Shown here: one piece after another, positions 11,720 to 21,400 of the stretch
How the letters are laid out: each line of letters begins with the position of its first letter
Position numbering within the stretch: position 1 is the stretch's first letter
Source of the DNA: Synaphobranchus kaupii
Lineage: Eukaryota > Chordata > Actinopteri > Anguilliformes > Synaphobranchidae
NCBI GenBank assembly: GCA_029718625.1
Contig: CM056381.1
Span: 50,772,157-50,836,156, forward strand
Length of the DNA: 64,000 nt
Reading direction: 5' to 3'
Position numbers and translations under genes: made by a program
Notes under the pieces: model-generated
What the model saw: the letters and a program-made list of their open reading frames with translations, nothing else
Database searches by the model: none
What the model was told of the DNA's origin: nothing

Positions 11720-13013
11720 CAGTCCAGCCGGAAAGTCTCCCCACCCCTTTCACCTTCTCCACGTTTTATTACGTTACAGACTTATACTACAATAGATTGA
11801 GTTCACTTTTTGCCTCAAACATCTACACACAATAGCCAATAATGACGAAGTGAAAACAGGTTTTTAGAAAATATGCAATTTTATTTTACTGACAAAAATA
11901 GGTTATTTAGGGGTTACATATCTGTACACACCCTTAGCCTAATACTTGGTTGCTGCACCTTTGGCAGCGATTACAGCTTCAAGGCGTCTTGGGAAAGAAG
12001 CTACGAGCTTGGCACACTTGTTTCTGGACATTTTTGCCCATTCCTCTTGGTATATCCTTGCAAGCTCCGTCAGGTTGGATGGGGAGCGTCGGTACACAGC
12101 CATTTTCAGCTCTTTCCACAGATGTTCAATTGGATTCAGGTCTGGGCTCTGGCTGGGCCACTCAAGGACATGCACAGACTTTCTCCGAAGCCACTCCTTT
12201 GTTCTCTTGGCTGTGTGCTTCGGGTCGTTGTCATGTTGGAAGGTAAACCTTCGCCCCAGTCTGAGGTCCAGAGCGCTCTGGAGCAGGTTTTCTTCAAGGA
12301 TCTCGGTGTACTTAGCTGCATTCATCTTTCCCTCTATCAAGACTAGTCGCCCCATTCCCGCTGCTGAAAAACATCCCCACATCATGATGCTGCCACCGCC
12401 ATGCTTCACTGTAGGGATGGTATTAGCCAGGTGATGAGCTGTGCCTGGTTTCCTCCAGACGTGACGCTTGGTATTCAGGCCAAAAAGTTCCATTTTGGTT
12501 TCATCAGACCAGAGAATCTTGATTCTCATGGTTTGAGAGTCCTCTAGGTGCCTTTTGGAAAACTCCAAGCGGGCTGTGATGTGCCTTTTACTAAGGAGGG
12601 GCTTCCGTCTGGCCACTACCATAAAGGCCTGATTGGTGGAGTGCTGCCTGGATGGTTGATCTTCTGAAAGGTTCTCCCATCTCCACAAGGATACGCTGGA
12701 GCTCTGTCAGAGTGACCCTGGGGTTCCTGCTCACCTCCCTGGCCAAGGCCCGTCTTCCCCGATTGCTCAGTTTGGCCGGGCGGCCAGGTCTAGGAAGATT
12801 CTTGGTGGTTCCAAACTTCTTCCATTTACGAATGATGGTGGCCACTGTGCTCTTTGAGACCTGTAAAGCTGCAGAGATTTTTCCATAGAATTTCCGTAGA
12901 TTTTGTGTAGAATTTTGAGACAAAAAATTAACTCAATCTATTGTAGTATATGTCTGTAACGTAATAAAACGTGGAGAAGGTGAAAGGGGTGGGGAGACTT
13001 TCCAGCTTGACTG
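11720..13013 (-). mobile_element. Tc1-like transposon
   Basis: Terminal inverted repeats of roughly 100 bp begin CAGTCCAGCCGGAAAGTCTC (left) and, inverted, CAGTCAAGCTGGAAAGTCTC (right). TA lies outside both ends (11718-11719 and 13014-13015). At 1.3 kb it is slightly short of a complete Tc1 element. The transposase is on the minus strand. Confidence 0.9.
11939..12923 (-). pseudogene. Tc1-like transposase, frameshifted
   Basis: A DD34E transposase in two frames. The upstream frame (12923 down to about 12625) holds the helix-turn-helix region (STVATIIRKWKKFGTTKN, PRPGRPAKLS) and ends at HQSGLYG. The downstream frame resumes at [13 protein letters not shown] and runs to the stop at 11939. All three catalytic residues are visible: D in [13 protein letters not shown] in [14 protein letters not shown] in [16 protein letters not shown] single frameshift near 12625 separates the halves, and the N-terminus lacks about 25-30 residues of the first DNA-binding helices usual for the family. 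Inactive as it stands, though the ends could be mobilised in trans. Confidence 0.9.
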
Positions 13014-13631
13014 TATGTCTTACTGCTTGACAGGTTAATTAAAATGAAAACTTGCATACTGTCAATATATAGTACATGGGAAAATAGCTACACATGAATC
13101 AGACCAACAAACAAGTCTTCACTGGCTGGCAGCAAATGGCCTACTTTTGATTTTTACTTTGTAGCCTATAGCTAATGTAATTATGTCATTATAACGAAAT
13201 CAGTTGACTGATTACCTTATCTCGCAATATTAATATAGTACTTTTTTTGTTTGTTTCAATATGAGTTGTAAACATGAGGAAGGCAATTGCGGTTTACCTC
13301 TTGCTCCAAATGCTCCTGAGGAGGAGAATAATGTGGGTAGCTACACCCCATGAACTGCTTTGATCACACTTTACTTTGATCACACTTTTGATTATATTAA
13401 AACAAATATCTAAACTATATAGAATGTTGTTTTTTAAAGCTAAATGTAGCAAACGAGACAATGCCTCCTTTATAAAGTTCGTTTAATATTATTTATTTAT
13501 TTAAGACAGTAATCAACATGTTCTAAACATTTAATTTTAGCAGACTTAGCAGCTATTTTGATTATGTAGTACCTTAAATCGATACAGTGATATCAGTATA
13601 ATAAAAACAGAAGTAAGCATAGGGTTAATTC

Positions 13632-13636
<5 letters not shown>

Positions 13637-13696
<60 letters not shown>
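13637..13696. repeat. (AT)n microsatellite
   Basis: About 30 AT units inside the right arm of the long inverted repeat. The left arm has only a short TATATATATT at the matching place, so it expanded after the arms arose. Confidence 0.95.
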
Positions 13697-14144
13697 TATA
13701 ATAAAGAAAAAGCATTATAAAACGAGAATAACTGGTTATATGCAAAATGTTTGACTTGATTTAACTTCATTCATCCCACAATGGGCAATGGTGATTGTCT
13801 CTGTTCCCATTTTCATTAGGGCCTATATTAAAATATAATATGTATTCAAATAATTTATAACAATTGTAAAACTATTAGTAGGTTGAAAAACATTAAAATG
13901 TGGTGATATAATGCAGATATTGAACATATACAATGTATTTCTATGAGATTGCGCATGCGGATGGCCAGAAAATTCCGCCCGGAGCGGAAAAATCAGCTCC
14001 ACGCCCGCGAGCCGTCCGCCCACCTGCCGTGCGTGCGTGGCCGGTGAGAACCGCAGCAATTCGTTAACATGGGAGCGTGTGCGTGCACTTGTGCTTGCGC
14101 GTCTGGTGGGTTCTAGGGGTAAGGACGTCTATACGCGCGTGTAT

Positions 14145-15588
14145 TAGGCTTGGGACGATGGTCGATGGAATCGACTATTGACAATGGTTGAACCCATCGG
14201 AGATGGCTATCTATCTTTGTCGATGCCTGGACGATTTTTATTTTTTTAATTCTTAAAATTAAAATTAAAATTTCGCCTCTCATTCTGTGTTTTTAATAAT
14301 TTTCTACTCTACCATGCATTTACAATGTAACGTGTTGTCTGCGTCTTTGAAATGTGATCGCCTATGCAGCGGAACGGCGCTTTAATTTACCTGGATTGAG
14401 CAAAATCACGCTGATAGCCTACCTTCTGTTAGACAACAGTGCAACTAACTATATCATTTCATTCAGGCCTAATTAAAGAAATTATATTTCGTATTCAATA
14501 GTGCTATTGATAAACTATTGTTCAGTATAGAACGGAGTGTAGGCTTAGGCTACGGAGTGGTGAGCTGTAGCCATATAGCCTATCCCTCAACAGCCTTTTT
14601 ATTCTAACAGCACAACAAGCTTACCGGTGTCGGACTCGGGGCATGGAAACAAATATAGCCTAATATTGTACAATCTGACTGTAGACTAATGAAAGATGGG
14701 ATCAGAGAAATAAACTAGATTGGATGAAAAGGTGGCCGCTATATTGATACACGGAACGTCTTCGTCACTCAAGCGAAACATTGAAACGATTTAGGAGTTG
14801 CTATAATCTCAAATTGATTCAACAGGTTTATGTAGAATAGTAAATAATGTAATTTACAATGTAATATAGCCTAGCTTAACCATTTAACCACCAGTGAAAA
14901 AAGTCCCCTATAACGAAAATAAATCTCAGTCAAACGTAAGCCTATAGGTCTTGTTGTCTCTTTATTTTATAGGTTAAGGCTATAAATAGTTTCTGATTAT
15001 TAATAAAAATAATTCGTTTCAGGGCAAATTATGTATTTTTGATTACATTAGGTTAGATAAAAAGGTCTAACCCGATAGTGCTAAGTGAGAGAAGTTACGT
15101 GCAGATGGAGATAGACTGTGCGGGATGGCACGCGGCATAAAGGGGATCTTGTGAATCGCTCACTACAAGACAAAATGATAATGAACGTGATGACTGCTCG
15201 TCTAGCTTCTTCACAAAATGAAATGAAATTAGTAAAATGAAACGAATTGCTATAAGACAGACGAGGGCGCAGAAAGGCTTAGGGAAACTATAGCTCCTGA
15301 GCGCTGACCGTGATGCTGACTGTCTCGTTGGACAGCGGCCAGATGAGATAAATAGCCTGTACTAGCTAATCTAGAATAGACGTGAAATCTGTTGTATATT
15401 ATTCTTTATTATATTTGGACAAAATAGTGAATACAATTCGCAATGGTATGCCATAATAAGTAAGCAAAAGACCCGCTGTTCAATAGCCCCGCCCCCACCC
15501 CCGCGCACCCCTCGATAGAATCGACCATCGGCGATGGCTAGAGGGCTCGATGGGACGATGCTGCCTTGCACACGATAGCACAAGACTA
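14145..15588. mobile_element. Non-autonomous hAT-like element with 8-bp target duplication
   Basis: The left end TAGGCTTGGGACGATGG is mirrored by a right end that reads, inverted, TAGTCTTGTGCTATCG. An exact 8-bp direct repeat GCGTGTAT flanks it (14137-14144 and 15589-15596); 8 bp is the hAT hallmark. Subterminal motifs built on CGATGGTCGAT / ATCGACCATCG occur near both ends and may be transposase-binding sites. The 1,444-bp body carries no recognisable transposase. It sits within a 24-bp minisatellite whose units continue on both sides. Confidence 0.88.
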
Positions 15589-15695
15589 GCGTGTATATGT
15601 ACGTGTATAAGGACGTCTATACGCGCGTGTATAAGGACGTCTATATGCGCGTGTATAAGGACGTCTATACACGCGTGTATAAGTACGTGTATATA
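15589..15695 (+). repeat. 24-bp minisatellite
   Basis: Units like GTGTATAAGGACGTCTATAC plus GCGC, about four copies here and one more at 14121-14144 on the other side of the hAT insertion. An inverted relative lies at 17240-17390. Confidence 0.9.
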
Positions 15696-17239
15696 TTATC
15701 TCAATAATTAGAAAGATCAATGCATATTTCAATTTTCATGTTTTGAAATAATAGGAAAATTAGCAATTCAAACTCGTTTTGATCTACCGTTTGTCTTTTG
15801 AAAGTTAAAAATTGCATTATCGGCGTGGGTGGGAAAACCGGGGTAGTTCTAATATCATCGATCAATGGACGGACTCAACCATGACCGTATGGGAGCGATA
15901 ACGTCACAAAACTTATTTCTTATTGGTCACTGGGGCTTTAATTAGCCTTTTACCTTTACTTTTATGGTGCAGAATAAGTGCCAAAAATAAGACTACTGAG
16001 AGGAGCATATATCTTACTCGAAGCTGGCAAATGATCCAGCAACTGATAAGCCGGCGGTGGTAAATGAGAAGCCGTCTATTGATTCGTCGAGGCTGGTAAA
16101 CTCATGTGCCTATAGCTTAGCAGCCCACTGGATTTGCAACTGACCTGGCTGGCCACTCGCATACCTAGCCTGGCAACCCACTGGATTGGCGAATTTCTTC
16201 TTTTTTTTTTTTTCTTTCTTTTTTTTACTATTTCTGAATTAGGCTAATGTATCACCTCTCTTGCATTTGCAGATTGAGTCTGCAGCTATCCACAAAGCAG
16301 CAGTCGTCCGATTCAAGCGAAGGACTTGCGAAATCAGTTAACCTCATTAACTTTGGCCCACCAGAATCAATTTTCACCAATTTTATAGGCTACTTGTCTT
16401 ATTTAGCCTAGGTGTCATATCTCAAAAACGATTTACTGCAGCAAATCCAAGTTTTAAAGTTCGAATTGAAGAAGAGGCCTATCGCTTATTTGCAACAGAA
16501 TACATTTGTCAGAATCGTCACATAAGCTTATATATAGCCTAGGCTGCATAATACGCATGAAAAAGGTTGTTTTACATTGTGTAGACTGCCACCTAGTGGA
16601 TATTTTTGGTACCTTGCAACATGTAAGTGCAGGAAATCAGGAAATATCCCCTGTTGACCAAGTCGCGCAGCTGAACTCACGGTGTTGCAGAGTTATTTTC
16701 TTGATACTATTTGTCTTTTCACAACAAGAATCTTTCGGTAAACATGTTCAAGAAAAGTTAAGCCTTGTGATTTATTGGAGTATATCAAGTTGTTAGCTAG
16801 CCTACCTGTCTAGCTCTGCATAGAAACGCGATGCAAGGGCAGTATAGCTACAGGCTGGTCGAAAACAATGGAACTAGTCTAGTGCAAGTAGTACAGACCG
16901 ACAGATATTCATAATACAATTATGCCCTCTATGATTGTGACGGCATTGCCATGAGATAACTTAAGTGTGCACATCCAGGCCAGGCTGAGTGAAGTTTCTA
17001 GACCCACAAAATGTCTTGATAGAGGTAACAAATGTCAACGAACAACAATGCCCCATTCTAGCACACTCAAGGCCCCCTACAAAATACCATAAATGAAATA
17101 ATGTTAACACTACATAACCTAAACTAGGTTACAGTGTTCGTAGAAAATATTAACCACAACAGCCACTACAAGGAATTTGACTATAAATGAAGTGAATCCC
17201 CCACTCCCCAAATGTCTCTGCTCACTTTCTACTGTAGCC
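15696..17239. other. No gene recognised
   Basis: About 1.5 kb upstream of the inverted minisatellite. A T-rich tract lies at 16198-16230. A 96-codon frame at 16506-16796 has no recognisable domain. No repeat ends seen. Confidence 0.45.
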
Positions 17240-17425
17240 TACATATACACGTCCGTACATATACACGCGCGTATAGACGTCCTTATACACGTACTTATAC
17301 ACGCGCGTATAGACGTCCTTATACACGTACTTATACACGCGCGTATAGACGTGCGTCTGCTCAGACACGTACTTATACACGCGCGATTACACGATTGGCT
17401 GCTCAGTTATCACACCCCATATTGG
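17240..17425 (-). repeat. Inverted copy of the 24-bp minisatellite with a conserved edge
   Basis: Units GCGCGTATAGACGTCCTTAT plus ACAC repeat about four times, the reverse complement of the array at 15589. The right edge (17400-17425) reads, inverted, ATATGGGGTGTGATAACTGA; 11362-11379 carries GTATGGGGTGTGATAACTGA on the plus strand. The Ala-Arg-Ile-Asp-rich frames here are repeat artefacts. Confidence 0.85.
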
Positions 17426-17772
17426 CAAGCCAACTGCTCAGTGCTCACTGATGTCTACTCGAACACGCCCAACCTTCCAACCGAGCGAGAGGAAATCAAG
17501 TTCGCTCGTGTCACAGCTCCGTGCTCACAGGATGGCATTTTTGTACGCAAAACATAAAAGCTCCCTCAAGCGGATAGTTCTCTGCTCGTTCATATGACAG
17601 CTCCACACGCGCGGATACTGTTCCGTGCGTTCATTTCACAACTTATTTATGGAACTAAATAACGCCATGAAATATCCACTCTGCTCAGCGTAGCCAGAGT
17701 CCAACACCTCTCCTCCTACAGCTGTGGGCAGAACCAGGAAGTCACTCCCACTCTCTCTCTCTTACGCATTTT

Positions 17773-17787
17773 CAGAGAAACGAAACT
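17773..17787 (+). promoter_or_regulatory. ISRE/IRF-like element before the TRIM start
   Basis: CAGAGAAACGAAACTT contains the IRF core AANNGAAA followed by CT. It differs from a full ISRE (GAAANNGAAACT) at the distal half-site. It lies about 32 bp before the start codon, so it is in the proximal promoter or 5' UTR. Many fish TRIM genes are interferon-induced; induction of this one is inferred. Confidence 0.45.
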
Positions 17788-17818
17788 TAACTCCCTGTCT
17801 GTTAGTGTGAGCAGTAAA

Positions 17819-18409
17819 ATGGCTGAGGCTAGTATCTCAGTGGATCAGGACCAGTTCAGCTGTGCGATCTGTTTGGATCTACTGAAGGATCCGGTGACTA
17901 TTCACTGTGGACACAGTTACTGTATGGGCTGTATTAAGGGCTGCTGGGATCAGGATGATCATACTGGTGTTTACAGCTGTCCCCAGTGCAGGGAGACATT
18001 CACTACAAGGCCTGTTCTGGGCAGAAACACCATGCTGGCTGAAGTGGTGGAGAAACTGAAGAAAACAGGACTCCAAGCTGCTTCTCCTGCTCACTGTTAC
18101 ACTGGACCTGGAGATGTGACCTGTGATTTTTGCACTGGGAGAAAGCACAAAGCTGTCAAGTCCTGTCTGGTGTGTCTGGCCTCTTACTGTGAAACTCACC
18201 TCCAGCCACACTATCAATTTCCTCCTCTTAAGAGGCACAAACTGGTCAAAGCCACTGGAAACCTGCAGGAGAAGATCTGCTCTCTTCATGACAAACTGCT
18301 GGAGGTTTACTGTCGTACCGATCAGCAGTGTATCTGTTATCTGTGCACGATGGATGAACACAGAGGCCATGATACAGTCTCAGCTGCAGCAGAAAGGACT
18401 GAGAAACAG
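17819..18409 (+). CDS. TRIM exon 1: RING and B-boxes
   Basis: 197 codons, ending in TEKQ before donor GTGAGG. Contains the RING (residues 15-57), a first zinc region with C102/C105/C116/C119/C124/H127/H131, and a second beginning C154/H157 and ending H181/H184. Confidence 0.92.
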
Positions 18410-21400
18410 GTGAGGACTGAAACTCTTACACACAACACTCACGCTTTTTTACACTGATAACAGATATTATCTTGGCTCGTTTATGCAATATGTAGACTTA
18501 TGACCAGTGTTTTGTTGAATTTGTTTAATGTATTAAATATATTTTATTTTTAAATGTTTATACATTTGAAAAAGTACTAATCAATGCAGCGACTTTGAGG
18601 TCCAAGTCCACAATGATAAAGCAGTAAGAGCCAGCTACACTGACCTGCTGTACATCAAACATGTCATGCTGTTTTGTATCATTTGAAATGTGAAAATGTA
18701 GTTGAAAAGTTGAATATTGTTATATAACATTTAAAAATATCTATCCACAGAAGCAGCTGGGGGTGACACCGAGTAAATTCCATCAGATAATCCAGGAGAG
18801 AGAGAAGGAGCTGCAGGATCTGAGACAGGCTGTGCAGTCACTCAAGGTGGGTACTGACCAGAGGAGAAGACAACAGCTGGCTGCTGGAAGAGCCATTTCA
18901 GGGCTCAGTCAGGGCTCTCCTCCAGTCAGCCAGTGAGGAGCCCAGTGTTGGGCCACTTTCCAGCCCTGTGGAGCTCAATCCCACTGAGCCACACTGTGGG
19001 GAACAGGCTGTCTGGGGTCCCAGTAAGAGCTGAGTGAAAGGGCTAGTTAAAATATACAGCGTCACACAACACGAGTGTGGTCAGGTGAGGCCTGGCGTGT
19101 GTCCGGCAAAAACAAACAGTCGGAATGGCAAAGTGGCCAATTTTGTGGTGATATTTATTCTGAGTCTCAGAAAAGTGAAAAATTATATACAGTGCATCCC
19201 ACCACTCAGTATTTACAATGATCCAACCAAAGTAAAAAAAAAATATATATATATATATATATACAGATCCTTTCCAAAAAATTAGAATATCATGGAAAAG
19301 TTTTTTTTTTCCATAATTCCATTCAAAAAGTGAAACTTTCATAGATTATAGATTCATTACACACAAAGTGAAATATTTCTAGCCTTTATTTGTTTCATTT
19401 TTCATAATTTTGGCTTACAGCTCCAGAAAACCCCCAAAACAGTATTCCAAGAAATTAGAATAGTGTGTGGAAAATCAGCATTTACTTCAGTTATTTCAGA
19501 GAATCAATGTTTTAGACTGAGTGTCACACTATCATCTAATTTACTCAAAACACCTGCAAAGTTTATCTCAGTTTGGTTCAGTATGGGGAAGACTGCAGAC
19601 TTGACAATTGGCCAGAAGACCATCATTGACACCCTCCAGAAGATGGGTAAGCCACAAAAGGTCATCGCTAAGGAGGCTGGCTGTTCACAGAGTGCAGTGT
19701 CCAAGCATATCAATAGAAAGTTTAGTGGAAGGTGTCGTGTCTTTTTTCTCTTAGAAGAATTCTCTCAGAGACAGGAGCTTGCCATTTTTGAACGAACTTT
19801 ATTAGTGATTAACAAAGCCGGGTGAGTTCATGAAGTCACACCCTTTCAGCCTTATTCCACAGGTTTTATACAGTTAAAACATGTATAGGCCCTCCTATTG
19901 GTCCGATGGCCAATCGCCTGCTGCATACATTGAGACCTCCTTAATATATGCATTACTTCAGGTTTTCTAGCTTATTTACCAATCGTAAAAACGTCTATAG
20001 CATATTGATGTGCACATCTGGTTATCCTTAACTGGGTATCTTCTCAGTCCTACCCTTAACTGCTTACTTAAGGAATTCCCTTCTGTCACACAGATCATTA
20101 CATGATTGTTTTCTCAGATTTCTCACCAACTGCCCACCAAGGTACTCCCTTGACCTTTAATCCCACAGGTCAGCTCATCCGGTGCCTGGCTGCACGCTCT
20201 CTCCTTCAGACACACATTTATATAAACCTGCTTATGCACCAACTCCCTATATATATATTATATATACTCATTACAGAGTCCCACACTATTCTAACAAAAA
20301 TTATCCTATAAAGGGAAAAATGTGGCAGGAGAAGGTGCACAAGCAAAAGAGATGACCGTAGTCTTCAGCGGATTACATTACATTACAGGCATTTAGCAGA
20401 CGCTCTTATCCAGAGCGACTTACACAACTTCTTATTACATTTATCCATTCATACAGCTGGATATATACTGAAGCAATTCAGGTTAAGTACCTTGCTCAAG
20501 GGTACAACGGCAGTGTCCTACCTGGGAATCGAACCTGCAACCTTTTGGTTACAAGTCCAGTTCCTTAACCATTATACTACACTGCCGCCCAATTGTCAAG
20601 CAAAGACGATTCCACAATTTGGCGGAGATGCAGAGGGAGTGGACTGAGGCTGGAGTCAGTGCTTCAAAAACCACCACGTACAGACATATCCGGGACATGG
20701 GCTACAACTGTCGGATTCCTCGAGTCAAGCCACTCCACTCATTCTCTGAAATAACTGAAGTAAATGCTGATTTTCGACACACTATTCTAATTTCTTGAAA
20801 TACTCTTTGGGGGTTTTCTGGAGCTGTAAGCCAAAATTATGAAAAATGAAACAAATAATGGCTAGAAATATTTCACTTTGTGTGTAATGAACCTATAATC
20901 TATGAAAGTTTCACTTATGGAAAAAAAAAAAACTTTTCCATGATATTCTAATTTTTTGGAAAGGATCTGTATATCCAACAGGAGAATTAAAAAAATTATT
21001 ACCGAATTATCAGCTTCCTTCTCATCCAACTCGCGCAGTTCTGCCTCCTCCCTGGAGCAGTGGTCTGTTCTTATATAGTTCTGAGGTCTGGACTTACCTT
21101 ATGACTAAACCCCAGTGTAAATAACCCCCACAAAAACAATGACCATATATTTTACACAAACACAGTCATTAATACATTCACATATAGCACACACATCTTC
21201 ATTAAAACCTTGTTTTGCTAATATTATTTTCTAATTCCCATGGTCCATTTTGGTGTAACCGGAAGGGAAATGTGGTGTAAACAGTGGTAAACAGTCATCA
21301 CTGCCGCTAATTAAAATTGAATTTGTTACGGCTTGACTCGACTGTGGAACTAGTGCAAGTTTGTCTGGTCTGGACAGAGCATTTTACTGAGCGGAAGATT

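Larger units (their letters stand above)
6449..14066. repeat. Long inverted repeat with ~0.9-kb arms
   Basis: The left arm (6449-7233, resuming 8608 to about 8700) is about 90% identical by eye to the reverse complement of the right arm (about 13172-14066). Matching landmarks: GC-rich tips (GCGGGCGGCTCGCGG / CCGCGAGCCGTCCGCC), GGGCGGAATTTTCTGG, TATAGGCCCTAATGAAAA, AAAGTGTGATCAAAG, GGAAGGCAATTGCGG. The ~4.5-kb interior includes a later Tc1 insertion. This fits a DNA transposon with very long terminal repeats, or two oppositely oriented copies of one repeat. No transposase or target duplication that would decide was found. Confidence 0.75.
19583..20740 (+). pseudogene. Tc1-like transposase N-terminus, split by two insertions
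   Basis: The DNA-binding part is present in three pieces: 19583-19732 ([34 protein letters not shown]), 20311-20370 ([16 protein letters not shown]) and 20591-20740 ([36 protein letters not shown]). The pieces are separated by the insertions at 19733-20310 and 20371-20589. The DDE catalytic domain is missing after 20740, a deletion independent of the insertions. Confidence 0.85.
19264..20969 (+). mobile_element. Tc1-like transposon with long terminal repeats
   Basis: Terminal inverted repeats of about 240 bp starting CAGATCCTTTCCAAAAAATT, with TA outside both ends (19262-19263 and 20970-20971). Near-perfect arm similarity (CATGATATTCTAATTTTTTG; TAGAAATATTTCACTTTGTG) implies a fairly recent copy. 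Without its two nested insertions it is only about 0.9 kb and lacks the catalytic domain. Confidence 0.9.

Noticed and set aside
11946..12434. Plus-strand frames of 157-162 codons
   Set aside because: Antisense shadow of the Tc1-like transposase.
17879..18370. 163-codon frame opposite TRIM exon 1
   Set aside because: Antisense shadow of a clearly coding exon with an intact RING and B-boxes.
20525..20580. tRNA gene
   Set aside because: Boxes A and B are present but a full cloverleaf is not, and the L2-type tail shows a SINE.
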